The notes under the pieces were generated by a model, which worked only from the letters and a program-made list of their open reading frames with translations, searched no databases and was not told where the DNA came from. From Huiozyma naganishii CBS 8797 (lineage: Eukaryota; Ascomycota; Saccharomycetes; Saccharomycetales; Saccharomycetaceae): a stretch of 64,000 nt of DNA. Made by a program: the position numbers and the translations under genes. The first letter of the stretch is position 1. Each line of letters begins with the position of its first letter. The stretch spans positions 1-64,000 of the forward strand of contig NC_035930.1 in NCBI RefSeq assembly GCF_000348985.1, given 5' to 3'. Positions 39,500-50,091 of the stretch are shown here, piece after piece.

Positions 39500-39695
39500 T
39501 ATATAGAACTTGCGAGGCAGTTCTGCGAATATCGGCGTTCGGGAATTGCGGAGTTTCGGAACCAAAGAAAAGCGTTGCGGGTAACATCTCTGGTACTTAA
39601 GCTGCTGGACCAATCAGCGGCGAGAACGAAGAAAACCGTGGCGTGGGGGTGGGTCCTATGAGGAAAGCGTGGGGGCCGGGAGAATAGCGTGGGGG
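39500..39695 (-). promoter_or_regulatory. Cytochrome c promoter: TATA, Hap1-like, Reb1, CCAAT and GCGTGGGGG repeats
   Basis: Counting away from the ATG (39413): TATATA at 39500-39505; CGGGAATTGCGG at 39540-39551, a CGG-N6-CGG close to the Hap1 consensus; CGGGTAA (Reb1, reverse) at 39578-39584; CCAAT at 39610-39614 for the Hap2/3/4/5 complex; and three copies of GCGTGGGGG at 39641, 39667 and 39687, possible Mig1- or Adr1-type sites. The order resembles the oxygen- and carbon-controlled CYC1 promoter. Confidence 0.6.
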
Positions 39696-39872
39696 TGGGG
39701 ACCGGCTATAACCCCGATATTCCTTTAAACTCCGACGGCGGGCGGGTTACCCCCCACTCGGCGAGCTACCAGTATTACATCCAGTGGTGGGTCCTGTAGA
39801 ATGGATATGCTCAATTGCGAGGTCCGTGTACGTATGATTGTATATAGTCTGTGCATGTGTACTGGGTCTCCG

Positions 39873-41258
39873 TCAGTTCTTCTCCGGGTCGAAGTCCGCC
39901 TGGATCGGGTGCTCGGCCTCGACGACATCCGAACCGTCGCCGTCCTCGGACCAGTCCACTTGTACTTTTGCGCCGTCTCCTAGCGCGCTGTAGTCCAAGT
40001 TCGAAAGGATCGACCCACGCTCCTGCGTCCAGTCGTCCCTGACGTCCTCAAAACCGGAACTCCACACGATATCGTAGAACTCTTTGATCTTACTCTCCTC
40101 GAGCTTCCTTTGTTCCTCCTCCGCCATCCACGCCATGTGCTTCAAATCCTCGGTGGAGGGTTCGTAGATGTGCCAGATCACGTAGTGTGGTAACCCGACG
40201 ACGCTGTACCCCATCCGGCGGGACAATTTCCCAAACGCCTCCGTCTCAGCATGTTTCTCAAAGGAGAACGCTGGGAAGTGAGACCCGGAACGGAACACTC
40301 GGGCCTTCGACAAGATAGAGACACCGCCGATCCCATCGAGTTCCATCTCGACCTCAGGGTCCCCGTTAGGGTCACGCATGTAGGCCAAGTGCGGTCGCCA
40401 CGTCGCATACTCAGGGTACCCCTCCACGATAACGGCGTCGTCATCGAGGGAATCCGCCAACTCAAGTCCAGCATCAGATTCTTGCCACGAGTTCAAATCG
40501 TAAGGTTGAATGTTCCCAAGCCACTCGGGCAAGGGCCGCCACACGTTCGGCACGATCACGTCCTTGCCGTGATGCATCAGATCCTCCATGATCGTCACGG
40601 GGGCAGTCTCAACGTCCACGTCCCTCCAGTACACCCACGAATGGTACGGTTTGATCGCAACGGACCCGAGCCAGTTCCTCGCACGGGCCATCAGTTTCCT
40701 CCGTGGGCCCTGTGCGGCGAACCCGTGTCGATCAGAGAAGGATTGGCCGATGATTTGTCCAAAATCCTTCTCGAAGAACTCAATGTTCCCAAACCGTTTC
40801 GATCTGTCCTTTTGAGACTGTGCAGTTTGCAAATTTGACAAAAGCACACCCATTGTGTCGTCCTTAGAGTCACTCACAAGGAATGACAAGTCCACGAGGT
40901 TGTGAGGATACGTCATCTCGTTCAAATGCTTGAAGAACATCGGCAGGTGCTCTGCGGCGTCCCTCAGTGGAACACAGAACAAGATCCGGTCTCCGGTCTG
41001 CCACCCGTTAGAATTTCCACGGTAATTCTTCAAGTCGTAAAATTCAGTGTTGGCCACTCCTCTAAAATTGGGGACGTAAGGTTTCAGCAGAGGAATACTA
41101 TCCCACCAGTGAGACCCACCAATTGAATCATCCCCCCTAGATCCACCAAGAACCTGCCACAGCACGATCAGCGTGACGCTAATCCCAACGACAGCACGCA
41201 GTATCCCGATGCGCCCTTCCTCCCACTGAGCCCTAACGCCCTTCATCCATATGCTCAT
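39873..41258 (-). CDS. ANP1: Golgi mannosyltransferase subunit Anp1
   Basis: A 461-residue type II membrane protein (S. cerevisiae Anp1 has 500) of the Mnn9/Anp1/Van1 family. It works in the cis-Golgi M-Pol II complex that elongates the alpha-1,6-mannose backbone of N-glycans. There is one N-terminal membrane anchor (about 17-36), then the luminal domain with FCVPLRDAAEHLP, and YWRDVDVE holding the D-x-D metal motif (213-215). The family block EGYPEYATWRPHLAYMRD and GGVSILSKARVFRSGSHFPAF follow. The acidic C-terminal tail is variable. The start is the ATG at 41258; the frame extends only one codon further, to TTG. Confidence 0.95.
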   Translation of the reverse strand: MSIWMKGVRAQWEEGRIGILRAVVGISVTLIVLWQVLGGSRGDDSIGGSHWWDSIPLLKPYVPNFRGVANTEFYDLKNYRGNSNGWQTGDRILFCVPLRDAAEHLPMFFKHLNEMTYPHNLVDLSFLVSDSKDDTMGVLLSNLQTAQSQKDRSKRFGNIEFFEKDFGQIIGQSFSDRHGFAAQGPRRKLMARARNWLGSVAIKPYHSWVYWRDVDVETAPVTIMEDLMHHGKDVIVPNVWRPLPEWLGNIQPYDLNSWQESDAGLELADSLDDDAVIVEGYPEYATWRPHLAYMRDPNGDPEVEMELDGIGGVSILSKARVFRSGSHFPAFSFEKHAETEAFGKLSRRMGYSVVGLPHYVIWHIYEPSTEDLKHMAWMAEEEQRKLEESKIKEFYDIVWSSGFEDVRDDWTQERGSILSNLDYSALGDGAKVQVDWSEDGDGSDVVEAEHPIQADFDPEKN

Positions 41259-41783
41259 CAAGCAACACTCCTACCGAGTTTACTAAAGCTGGAAGGGCTA
41301 GTGGCACACCAACTACAAAACGTCGCGATCTTTCACCATCCGCAGCTCCATGCAATTCGAGATGGTTGCTCCATTGTTGACATCTTTCTATAATTAACGT
41401 GACAAAAGATTAAAAAAAAATTTTGATAGTCCGGGTTACCCAAAAAAGTGTCTGGGTGTATAAAGCAGTCACATATTTTGTTTTTTTTTCCTGAAATTTT
41501 GAGTTTTTCTTTGTTTTCTGCGTCGCTTCCGTTTTGGGAAACCGGGACTTGGTTTGCGGTCTCGAGGGCCCCCCCCTGCGGCGTTTTACAGCCATTGTTG
41601 GCAGCTTCCTACTGCTTTGCAGGCAACCGCCCAGGAGTCACGTTGTTGCCTGCCACTAGGCAATGTGGATTCCCCAGGCAAGATTTCAGATCTGTAACTA
41701 TTTGTGGCCACATTCATGGGGTTCGAGGAAGATAAGCTGGTCTCTGCTCTAGATTGCTCCACGCAACCAATACACAATTATCA
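41259..41783. other. Divergent promoter region between ANP1 and eIF5A
   Basis: A 525-base stretch. On the minus strand 41459-41448 reads ACACCCAGACAC, one mismatch from a Rap1 site, next to TATAAA at 41459-41464. This suits a highly expressed translation factor but implies a long 5-prime leader (about 300 bases). No gene was seen. Confidence 0.4.
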
Positions 41784-42257
41784 ATGTCTGACCAGGAACA
41801 CACCTTTGAGACCGCCGATGCCGGGTCCTCCGCCACTTACCCTATGCAATGTTCCGCCCTTAGAAAGAACGGGTTCGTTGTGATCAAGGGCAGACCTTGT
41901 AAGATTGTCGACATGTCGACTTCGAAGACCGGGAAGCACGGTCACGCCAAGGTTCACCTGGTCGCCTTGGATATCTTCACTGGGAAGAAATTGGAGGATC
42001 TGTCCCCCTCTACACACAACTTGGAGGTCCCCGTCGTTAAGAGAACCGAGTACCAATTGTTGGATATCGATGATGGGTTCTTGTCCCTGATGACCATGGA
42101 CGGTGAGACCAAGGATGACGTTAGACACCCAGACGGTGAGTTGGGTGACTCTATGCAGGCACAGTTCGACGAGGGCAAGGACTTGAACGTCACCGTCATC
42201 ACCGCAATGGGTGAAGAAGCTGCCATTTCCTTCAAAGAAGCTCCAAAGTCCGATTGA
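41784..42257 (+). CDS. HYP2: Translation factor eIF5A
   Basis: A 157-residue factor, the same length as S. cerevisiae Hyp2/Anb1, that helps stalled ribosomes form peptide bonds, notably at proline runs, and assists termination. The lysine modified to hypusine is Lys51 in SKTGKHGHA. The N-terminal SH3-like and C-terminal OB domains are complete. In S. cerevisiae the aerobic HYP2 and hypoxic ANB1 are duplicates at the two sister loci; only one copy is in this window. The ATG at 41784 begins MSDQEHTFE, as in the family. A strong hairpin lies just after the stop. It is convergent with TAH11. Confidence 0.97.
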   Translation: MSDQEHTFETADAGSSATYPMQCSALRKNGFVVIKGRPCKIVDMSTSKTGKHGHAKVHLVALDIFTGKKLEDLSPSTHNLEVPVVKRTEYQLLDIDDGFLSLMTMDGETKDDVRHPDGELGDSMQAQFDEGKDLNVTVITAMGEEAAISFKEAPKSD

Positions 42258-42270
42258 GGGGGAGGAAAGT

Positions 42271-42297
42271 AAAACCAGGCTATATCAGCCTGGTTTT
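42271..42297 (+). terminator. Perfect 11-bp hairpin in the eIF5A 3-prime UTR
   Basis: AAAACCAGGCT (42271-42281) and AGCCTGGTTTT (42287-42297) are exact inverted repeats around a five-base loop, 13 bases after the eIF5A stop codon. It resembles a bacterial terminator in form, but in yeast it would be an RNA stem in the 3-prime UTR, affecting 3-prime processing or stability. Confidence 0.6.
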
Positions 42298-42523
42298 GTT
42301 GTCTCTGCAAAATAGTATATCGTCATTGAACTTCCTCTCATGGAGAATGTACGTGTATAAGTTCCGTAATAAGACCTTGTTTAAAGATATTATACGAAAA
42401 TGTAAATACAATTAGAAGAGATCATTATTTTTATTAAATTCAAGGTTTCGTTATATAGCAGTTTGTGGGGGGGTGTTAAATGGGGTGATTTATGGATACA
42501 AAGTTCGTTACGAGGAGGGCTGT

Positions 42524-44308
42524 TCAGTTGACTGGCAACGTGGTCAAAAACTCGTCTCTGTTCAAGTACGAGATTTTGAATACTTTGAGACCGCCGTCGA
42601 CGGCACGCATGCGGATCTGGTTGGGTACCACGCCGTTGATCTTGACGAGGATCTCCTGAGCCTCGTGTGTGCCAATTGGGTTGTTGCTGTCCTGCAGGGA
42701 GTCTACTATGAGACCGCAAAGGTACGTCTCTGTGTAGGGGACGCCCGCGTCCAGGGACATGAGAATGTCAAAAATTTGTCTCATCTTAGTCGCTAAGAAC
42801 TGCTGGTATTTCCGTTCCCGCTCGTTAAGCAAAATCGCTGATTTTTTCTCCCTCTCCCGAAGCCTTTCGAGTAAATTGTTCTGTGTATCGCGAGGTTTTT
42901 CCCCCGTGACGTACTGTTGCTTGTTATTGCACAGATACCTCGTGGAGACCATGTTGTTTGCACGTGTTTTGGAATCCTTGATGCCGTTTTCGTTGTTGTG
43001 TGAGTTTGAAGAGGAGCCTCTTCTCTTGTTGATCCTTCTGGAAGGGACATCCTGTGGGATCCGAGCAAGTGTGATGCTGTATGCGTACCATTCGTCCGCG
43101 CGGGACACGTATGTGAGTCTCCTCGACGAGTTCGTGAGTTGCTGCAGAGGGTCCTGTCTTGGGACTTTCAGGGTGAGTTCCCCCATGGAGTTACACTCCA
43201 AAATGTAGCAGTCGTCCCAGAGTTGGGTCATTTTTAAGAAATCATCAGCTGTGATTTTCTTCTTCATGAGGTTTGTCATCTGTGGTAGAAGCACGTTTAG
43301 TTCTGGTGCGACCAAGTTTGCTCTCGAGATGGTGTACAGAGACACCACGGTTTCACACACGGCGAACAAATCTTTGTAGAATTTTATTCTCTTGAACAGT
43401 TGTTGCTCAGCTAGTTCCCTTGGGTAGTAAGCCCTTGCCACTTGTGGCCATTCTTCGATCTGTTGTCTCAAGAGCAAGTTAGCCACTGTAGATCCGTTCC
43501 AAGGTGTATCTAGCGGTGGGAAAACAGTCAAATGGACCATTTTAGACCGTGTATCCAGTTGTAAGGGGGAAGTTGCGTGCATCCCGTTGGACCATGCTGC
43601 AAGAAGCCCCCCAGTGTGGAAAAGAAGACAATCCTCCTGCGTGTCTACCGCTGAACACCATATGTTATCGTCGATGGATGTTGTTGGTGGCTTGAACCTG
43701 ACATGTTCTGTACTGGGGAAAACAGTGAGTAAACCTGCAGATCTATGTGTTGTATACTCTGCTCCACCATTTTGTGGTGCCGAATCGAAATAGTATTTGA
43801 AAGTGTCATCCACTGCGTCAACCACATCGGTATCCTCTTGGACCGATTGACCATCGTAATGGAATCTGGTCAATTTCGTAGCGTATTCATTCTCCAAGGA
43901 TACACCAGATACTCCTACTGATTGAAGACACAGTTGTGCAAAAAACCTTACTATTTTGAGCAGCTTATGGTACACTTTGAGCAATTCCCCGTTTTGACAG
44001 TGTCTATCGAATTGCAACCCGGGACCACCATTTGCAGTAGACGAGGAGACGTTTTCTATGTACTGTTCCAAGAGGGGTTGTCCATCGTCCCCCAGGGCAA
44101 GCGTCCCCGTGAAATTGGCATCGAACCCCTGTGCCACACTAGGTTCACGCATTGTTTCCAACAACCGAGCGACCTCCAACCTATTAGCGTAATTTTTCAC
44201 TAGAAACGTATCATTAGTCGTCAAAATCCCACGCACGATGGGCAACAACTGTGCCTCATCGCCCACTTTATCCAAATCAATCACTGGCAATTGAGAAGAG
44301 TGTGCCAT
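42524..44308 (-). CDS. TAH11: Replication licensing factor Cdt1/Tah11
   Basis: A 594-residue protein (S. cerevisiae Tah11 has 604) that escorts the Mcm2-7 helicase to origins with ORC and Cdc6 in G1. The N-terminal third has the shape of a 2-oxoglutarate oxygenase domain (LQFDRH...HTGGLLAAWSNGMHATSPLQL), which in budding-yeast Cdt1 is catalytically dead. Winged-helix regions follow; the last (about 500-590) binds Mcm. A polar linker with an RRINKRRG segment may carry a nuclear signal. Position and orientation match YJR046W relative to ANB1 and SSC1. An SCB/MCB element lies about 140 bases upstream. Confidence 0.9.
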   Translation of the reverse strand: MAHSSQLPVIDLDKVGDEAQLLPIVRGILTTNDTFLVKNYANRLEVARLLETMREPSVAQGFDANFTGTLALGDDGQPLLEQYIENVSSSTANGGPGLQFDRHCQNGELLKVYHKLLKIVRFFAQLCLQSVGVSGVSLENEYATKLTRFHYDGQSVQEDTDVVDAVDDTFKYYFDSAPQNGGAEYTTHRSAGLLTVFPSTEHVRFKPPTTSIDDNIWCSAVDTQEDCLLFHTGGLLAAWSNGMHATSPLQLDTRSKMVHLTVFPPLDTPWNGSTVANLLLRQQIEEWPQVARAYYPRELAEQQLFKRIKFYKDLFAVCETVVSLYTISRANLVAPELNVLLPQMTNLMKKKITADDFLKMTQLWDDCYILECNSMGELTLKVPRQDPLQQLTNSSRRLTYVSRADEWYAYSITLARIPQDVPSRRINKRRGSSSNSHNNENGIKDSKTRANNMVSTRYLCNNKQQYVTGEKPRDTQNNLLERLREREKKSAILLNERERKYQQFLATKMRQIFDILMSLDAGVPYTETYLCGLIVDSLQDSNNPIGTHEAQEILVKINGVVPNQIRMRAVDGGLKVFKISYLNRDEFLTTLPVN

Positions 44309-44446
44309 TGTGGACGTTTGTGTGTGTTTGTGTTAATGCAATGTGAGTTCAGGGTATAATATATGCAAGGCCACGGACTCGCTTCCTCCAGCCAGCGCGT
44401 CCCCACGAGTTTAAATATCTGTGAGGGCGCTACAGCAGAGACGCAT

Positions 44447-44459
44447 CGCGAAAACGCGA
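44447..44459 (-). promoter_or_regulatory. SCB/MCB-like element of TAH11
   Basis: CGCGAAA (44447-44453, SCB core) is followed at once by ACGCGA (44454-44459, MCB-like), 139-151 bases upstream of the TAH11 ATG. SBF/MBF would give expression in G1, when Cdt1 is needed. Confidence 0.45.
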
Positions 44460-45407
44460 CACTATTAAAAAATTTTCACTGTCATATTCCATTTTGTCCC
44501 AAAGGGGAGATTTGCAACTGGGTGTCGCGCATAAGCGGGAAGCGCATGGGGTGTGTGTTAGCGTGACGCTCGGACACCCCGGTGTTACGTCGTGGGGTGT
44601 CTGGTGGAGCTGAAAACACTATAGTAGCATAATGTTTGTAGACAATGATATTGACAACACACTTAAATCTCTATTTGTCTGTTGAAACCAGTAATAGCTA
44701 CAAATACAATCAACACCACTTTGTTGGCCAAAAGGTGTCCCTGCTGTGGCTATGCCATAGATAGTAGTGCCACGCTTTCTCTCGTTCACTCGTCCCAAAT
44801 AATTGTATATGTGGGAACCAAGAATAACTGCTTGATTTAATAGCCGTAGCAAGGTACAACCAACGGGTAGACTAGCATATGACCTAAATATTAGCTTATG
44901 TTGGATACCTTGTATAATTAACTAGTCTGATCCCTGTCCGCAGCCGACAATTGAGTCTTACGCTGTTACAGGGAGCTCGACCGAGGTAAAACTTAAACCG
45001 CAGCAGCTAAATAGTTTGCCAGTCATCAGGATGGTAAGGATCAGATTTGTTTCCCATGTGTGGCATTCGAAATAATATTGACAAGAAATTACTTGTGAAG
45101 ATGCTACCTCCTACTTACAATTCTAACGATGATACTTCGTATAAAAACTTTACGTACAGAACAGTCTGTATGAGATCCTCACATTCGGATTCTATTTAGC
45201 ATTTCAGGAAAATTTCCTATATAGGTTGCTCATTTCAATTATGAATTTCTGTCTTTCTATATGCGAGTTGCAATTCACATGAAAAAAGGTCCTTGATTGC
45301 ATACAGATATGTACCTCCGACTATAAGAGATTCTATTCAAATACGTAACGATAGGATACTTCTGATGTTAATTTAATCTGAAAATCACTGACAGGAGATA
45401 GACAAAT
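44460..45407. other. Intergenic stretch with no gene seen
   Basis: About 0.95 kb between the TAH11 promoter and the secreted-protein pseudogene. It is AT-rich, with all frames broken. No tRNA, LTR pair or repeat was recognised. Confidence 0.5.
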
Positions 45408-46336
45408 ATGATTTTATCCAGCTGCTTCTTAGCCTTATTGATAAATGTTGTTGTTGTAGTGACAGTGTGGAACCCCCAGTAGAAATACCAATAACTTACT
45501 TGACAAATTCCAGTTTGGGTACGGATTCCAGACTCAATTCCGGTGGATTAACTGTGGGAGCACCTCTAAGTGTGTACAGAGGTAAAGCTAACATCAACGA
45601 AGCTTTGTTACCTTACCCAGGGGTTGACTACCAGCCAGATCTGACAGGGATAGAGGCATTTGTTGCTGAAATGAACTCGCCACACTACGATCTCTTGGGA
45701 GTGCGCGATGAAGATGTAGAGCGCCTTCAAACCATGACGGTATCTCGAGTATTGGACTTACTGTCACAAGGTTGTACGGACTATGATAATTTAGGACATA
45801 AGCGTGATGATTACAATAACATGTGTCAGCATAATTTCACTAATCACCTAATCAAAGCCTACAACAGGCTAGACGAAAACCTTTCATCCAGCATACGTTC
45901 ATTTACATGGTCATTGGCAACCTCAATACTGCGTGATATGTCTGGGTACATACAACTGGGAAGGCAAACTGCTGCCAATACCAAGTCAGTATCGCAACCG
46001 CATCAATGTACAGGACGATCTGGTTGGCTCAGTTATGATGCTTTTGATGGGAAACGTTACACGTACTGGGTAGGGGTAGCCCCCTGGACAACTGGACCGA
46101 ACTGTGATACTACTGCTCGTGAAGATGTAATAGCATCCACCTTTGTGTATGCATACGAGAAGTTAAAACAAGTCAATGGTACCTCCATGTGTGTATCAAT
46201 GACCCACGGTGGTACTTGGCACGCTGATGTGCGCATCGCAAGTTGGGAAGAAGCTAATTCTTGTGGGATTAATTTATGGTTTATTCCATGTGAAGATGCC
46301 AATTACGTTCACGAACCTGAGCACGACGAATTGTAA
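45408..46336 (+). pseudogene. Broken gene for a secreted, cysteine-containing protein ending in HDEL
   Basis: An ATG at 45408 opens a short frame encoding a typical signal peptide (MILSSCFLALL, then a Val-rich hydrophobic core), which stops at 45480-45482. The body of the protein lies in another frame (open from 45392 to the TAA at 46334-46336) and has no ATG of its own near its start. The frames meet around a run of five C at 45473-45477, so a one-base indel is likely. The body has about seven cysteines, a conserved-looking block (GRSGWLSYDAFDG, NCDTTA, THGGTWHADVRI), and ends exactly in HDEL, the yeast ER-retrieval signal. I do not recognise the family with certainty; the layout recalls chromosomal relatives of secreted killer preprotoxins. 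It interrupts the otherwise conserved TAH11-SSC1 neighbourhood. Confidence 0.6.
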
Positions 46337-47022
46337 GTGTTGCGATCGCAAGGAAGCCAGTCTTGAAGAACTTACACCGGTTACTGTCCTACTCCTGGCA
46401 TGAAACTTTATATTGTAATACTTTAATAAAGAGATGTATTGTGAGTAACAGGAGGGCCAAAGGAGAGGCGAGGAGGTAGTTGACACCCCCGTGAAATTGT
46501 ATGCTGGAAACTACTTTTGAAATTGCGAGCTGTGTTTACACCCGACTGCTTGTGCTTTATTGATGTTGTGACGCGTATCAGTCACTTTTTTATTCCTGGA
46601 TGGCTTGTGAATTTCCTACAACACAAGATAGGATCTATACTCTTTGCTAGATATTGGTATCTTCGACCTAGTTATACATAATGGGATGGCTTATAAGATA
46701 TACAGTACAAGTACACGTCCCCTGTAAAACAGATTTCAGGTAAGAGTAACCTGCATATGCTGTCAACATCGGGCATTACGGTCTTTTCTATATCCAGTAC
46801 GCGTAACCTGTCGAGACGCGGTTACACCTTGGGTCCTTGCGCTCACACAAGAAGTTTTCATAAAATAATTATTCCATTCTAAGAGAATACCACGCTATCG
46901 TAATGGAAACTTTCAGACAACTATGAGAACCCACTTATGCTCTCGAAGTCATGGGTAAGCATGGTGTGAGTGGGTGTGGTGTAAGTGTTGATGTGTGTAA
47001 GCGTTGGCATTGAAGCATGAGA
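46337..47022. other. Spacer after the secreted-protein pseudogene
   Basis: About 0.7 kb with no gene seen. One ACGCGT-like stretch (GACGCGTATC) is near 46570, without an adjacent cell-cycle gene. Confidence 0.45.
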
Positions 47023-47274
47023 GTCACGTGATTCACAGCCAAAAGTTACCCAGCCACACCCACCCTCACGTGACTCCCAATGAGTCATGCTTTGGACTCT
47101 CCAAAGCCGCGAGCGGCCGCGTGTCACCCGCGCAGCAGCAACAGAGGAACCGCCCCGAATGCACCCCAGTCGTACTCGTAGTTGCACTCCCACCGCCCAC
47201 CACCACAACTACTAGTTGTACTACTAGTAGCTACAAAAAACGTGTTACCCGCCCGCTTCCACCGTCTTCCAGAA
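47023..47274 (+). promoter_or_regulatory. SSC1 promoter: two CACGTG sites, Reb1 site and heat-shock element
   Basis: GTCACGTG is at 47023-47030 and TCACGTGA at 47066-47073, in opposite orientations. TTACCCG (Reb1) is at 47245-47251. A gapped heat-shock element, TTC (47257-47259), TTC (47267-47269), GAA (47272-47274), keeps five-base phasing. The ATG is at 47423. Heat-shock factor control is expected for a mitochondrial Hsp70. Confidence 0.6.
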
Positions 47275-47422
47275 GAAACCAACGGCAGAACCGGGAAATT
47301 TGCGGAAATTACTTAAACTCACAGTTACTTTAACACTGGACCACCGCACTCTCGAACACTCAAGACTGTTGTACCGATACACAACTACACAGCTCACACA
47401 CGCTACACACACACGCTACACG

Positions 47423-49402
47423 ATGCTGGCTGCTAGGAATGCTTTGAAGAGGAACGCAGTGGCGTTGTCACTGCGCAGCGTCGCTGCCCGGTGGCAGTCC
47501 ACGAAAGTGAACGGTTCCGTCATCGGGATCGATTTGGGGACTACTAACTCTGCTGTCGCGTTGATGGAGGGGAAAGTGCCCAAGATCATTGAGAACGCTG
47601 AGGGGTCTCGTACTACGCCCTCTGTTGTTGCATTCACGAAGGAGGGGGAGAGACTTGTCGGGATCCCAGCGAAACGTCAAGCTGTGGTAAACCCGGAGAA
47701 CACTCTGTTTGCCACAAAGAGACTCATTGGGAGAAGGTTTGAGGACGCAGAGGTGCAGAGGGATATCAAGCAAGTACCCTACAAGATCGTGAAGCACTCG
47801 AACGGTGACGCCTGGGTCGAGGCCATGGGGCAGACTTATTCGCCAGCTCAGATTGGTGGGTTTGTTTTGAACAAGATGAAGGAGACCGCGGAGGCGTACT
47901 TGGGGAAACCAGCTAAGAACGCTGTCGTTACTGTGCCAGCTTATTTCAATGACTCTCAGAGACAGGCCACGAAGGATGCAGGGCAGATCGTTGGGTTGAA
48001 CGTCCTACGTGTCGTTAACGAACCTACCGCCGCTGCACTAGCATACGGGTTAGAGAAGGCTGACTCTAAAGTTGTTGCTGTGTTTGACTTGGGTGGTGGG
48101 ACTTTCGATATCTCCATTTTGGATATCGACAACGGTGTCTTCGAGGTTAAATCCACCAACGGTGACACACATCTAGGTGGTGAAGATTTCGATATCGTCC
48201 TGCTAAGAGAGATCGTTTCCAGATTCAAGGCTGAATCCGGTATTGACTTAGAGAACGACCGTATGGCCATCCAGAGAATCAGAGAGGCCGCTGAGAAGGC
48301 CAAGATCGAATTGTCCTCCACAGTTTCCACAGAGGTCAACTTGCCCTTCATTACAGCAGACGCCTCCGGGCCTAAACATATCAACATGAAGTTCAGCAGA
48401 GCTCAATTCGAGACTCTAATGGAACCATTGATTAAGAGAACCATAGACCCAGTAAAGAAGGCGTTGAAGGACGCAAACTTGTCCACCTCGGACATCTCCG
48501 AGGTCCTACTAGTCGGTGGTATGTCCAGAATGCCAAAGGTTGTCGAAACCGTCAAGCAATTGTTCGGCAGAGACCCATCAAAGGCCGTCAACCCAGACGA
48601 GGCTGTCGCCATTGGTGCCGCAATCCAGGGTGCCGTGCTTTCCGGTGAAGTCACCGATGTGCTACTACTGGACGTCACACCATTGTCCCTAGGTATCGAG
48701 ACCCTCGGTGGTGTTTTCACAAGACTGATCCCAAGAAACACTACGATTCCAACAAAGAAGTCGCAAATCTTCTCCACCGCTGCCGCAGGTCAAACCTCCG
48801 TCGAGATCAGAGTCTTCCAAGGTGAGAGAGAACTTGTCAGAGACAACAAGCTGATCGGGAACTTTAACTTGTCCGGGATCCCACCAGCTCCAAAGGGTGT
48901 CCCTCAAATCGAGGTCTCCTTCGACATCGACGCCGATGGTATCATCAACGTCTCCGCAAGGGACAAAGCCAGCAACAAGGACGCCTCCATCACTGTCGCA
49001 GGGTCCTCTGGTCTGTCGGAGACCGAGATCGAACAGATGGTCAACGACGCTGAAAAATTCAAGTCTCAGGACGAGGAACGTAGAAAGTCTATTGAGACTG
49101 CAAACAAGGCTGACCAGTTGGCCAACGACACGGAAAACTCTTTGAAGGAGTTTGAAGGTAAAATTGACAAAGCGGAAGCGCAGAAGGTCAAGGACCAGGT
49201 CGCCGCTTTGAAGGAACTCGTCGCTAGAGTCCAAGCGGGCGAGGAAGTCCCCGCAGAGGACTTGAAGACCAAGACTGACGACCTGCAGAACGCATCCATG
49301 AAACTGTTCGAGCAGATGTACAAGAACAACAACAACAACGGGGGCGACGCTGGTAACTCTGGCGCCGGCTCTGACGCCAACCCAGGTGAAACCAAGCAGT
49401 GA
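47423..49402 (+). CDS. SSC1: Mitochondrial Hsp70 Ssc1
   Basis: A 659-residue matrix chaperone (S. cerevisiae Ssc1 has 654), the ATPase of the presequence import motor and a folding factor. The presequence [20 protein letters not shown] is basic and amphipathic, with processing expected before about STKVNGSV. The nucleotide-binding domain starts [10 protein letters not shown] and contains [14 protein letters not shown] and [10 protein letters not shown]. The linker [16 protein letters not shown] leads to the substrate domain. The C-terminal lid ends in an Asn/Gly-rich tail. The ATG at 47423 is in the S. cerevisiae position; an upstream ATG-less extension is ignored. In S. cerevisiae the sister gene is ECM10 (YEL030W). 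Confidence 0.97.
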   Translation: MLAARNALKRNAVALSLRSVAARWQSTKVNGSVIGIDLGTTNSAVALMEGKVPKIIENAEGSRTTPSVVAFTKEGERLVGIPAKRQAVVNPENTLFATKRLIGRRFEDAEVQRDIKQVPYKIVKHSNGDAWVEAMGQTYSPAQIGGFVLNKMKETAEAYLGKPAKNAVVTVPAYFNDSQRQATKDAGQIVGLNVLRVVNEPTAAALAYGLEKADSKVVAVFDLGGGTFDISILDIDNGVFEVKSTNGDTHLGGEDFDIVLLREIVSRFKAESGIDLENDRMAIQRIREAAEKAKIELSSTVSTEVNLPFITADASGPKHINMKFSRAQFETLMEPLIKRTIDPVKKALKDANLSTSDISEVLLVGGMSRMPKVVETVKQLFGRDPSKAVNPDEAVAIGAAIQGAVLSGEVTDVLLLDVTPLSLGIETLGGVFTRLIPRNTTIPTKKSQIFSTAAAGQTSVEIRVFQGERELVRDNKLIGNFNLSGIPPAPKGVPQIEVSFDIDADGIINVSARDKASNKDASITVAGSSGLSETEIEQMVNDAEKFKSQDEERRKSIETANKADQLANDTENSLKEFEGKIDKAEAQKVKDQVAALKELVARVQAGEEVPAEDLKTKTDDLQNASMKLFEQMYKNNNNNGGDAGNSGAGSDANPGETKQ

Positions 49403-49665
49403 TCGTTGTGCAAAACCCGGGAGCGACCACCCCCGTCCACAACCAAACACCCATAATGTATCTAGGTAGTATCTACACACATATAAATCTTGTATTTAGT
49501 TCAAATGTTGTTCGTTTGTAGACTTCTACAGTGTGAGTTCGTCGCTCTTTGAGTAGCGTTCTCTTTTTCAGTTTAAACAAGATTCAGCTTTTAAAACGGG
49601 TCCTGGACGCAACCAGTCGTATATCCCCTGAACAACTGTAGAAGAGGCAACACACCCCCACCAGC

Positions 49666-50091
49666 ATGCAGTTCAAGGTCTCCCCACTGACCAAGATCAT
49701 ATCGCTCTCTGGGTTTCTAGCGCTCGGGTTCCTGCTCGTGATCCTGAGCTGCGCACTCTTCCACAACTACTACCCTCTGTACGACATAATGCTGTTCCTG
49801 CTGGCGCCGATCCCGAACTCGATAGCAGGTGCCCGCCACTCAGGGGAAGCGGACTTCATGTCCGAGGGCGCGGGGGGGTCCTCGACGCAGGACTTCCCAC
49901 ACTTCCTCACGGCAATGCTCGTCACGAGCGGGCTCTCGTTGCCCCTAGTGTTCTACCATTGCAAACTGATAGGCTCAGCGGCGTGCGCCATGAGCATGGC
50001 CGGTGGGTTGATCATATACTCCAGCATCGTCATCTTCTCCTGGTTCTTCCACGGGAACTGGGACGACGAGGATGATGCTTTGTTTGGATGA
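49666..50091 (+). CDS. VPS55: Late-endosome protein Vps55
   Basis: A 141-residue protein (S. cerevisiae 140) with four membrane segments (about 10-30, 38-55, 84-102 and 108-128). It acts with Vps68 in endosome-to-vacuole transport. It belongs to the OB-R gene-related protein family; PLYDIMLFLLAPIPNSIA and the segment STQDFPHFLTAMLVTSGL are characteristic. It follows SSC1 in the same orientation, as YJR044C follows YJR045C, and ends in a short acidic tail. Confidence 0.95.
   Translation: MQFKVSPLTKIISLSGFLALGFLLVILSCALFHNYYPLYDIMLFLLAPIPNSIAGARHSGEADFMSEGAGGSSTQDFPHFLTAMLVTSGLSLPLVFYHCKLIGSAACAMSMAGGLIIYSSIVIFSWFFHGNWDDEDDALFG

Noticed and set aside
44460..47022. tRNA genes or solo LTRs around the inserted HDEL gene
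   Set aside because: No convincing A-box/B-box pair (no GGTTCGANNCC match) and no LTR-like end pairs were seen, so the insertion mechanism stays unknown.
48689..49480. Long minus-strand frame opposite SSC1 (and others opposite GUS1, POL32, BDH1 and ANP1)
   Set aside because: Antisense frames of highly expressed, codon-biased genes; no independent start context or family resemblance.
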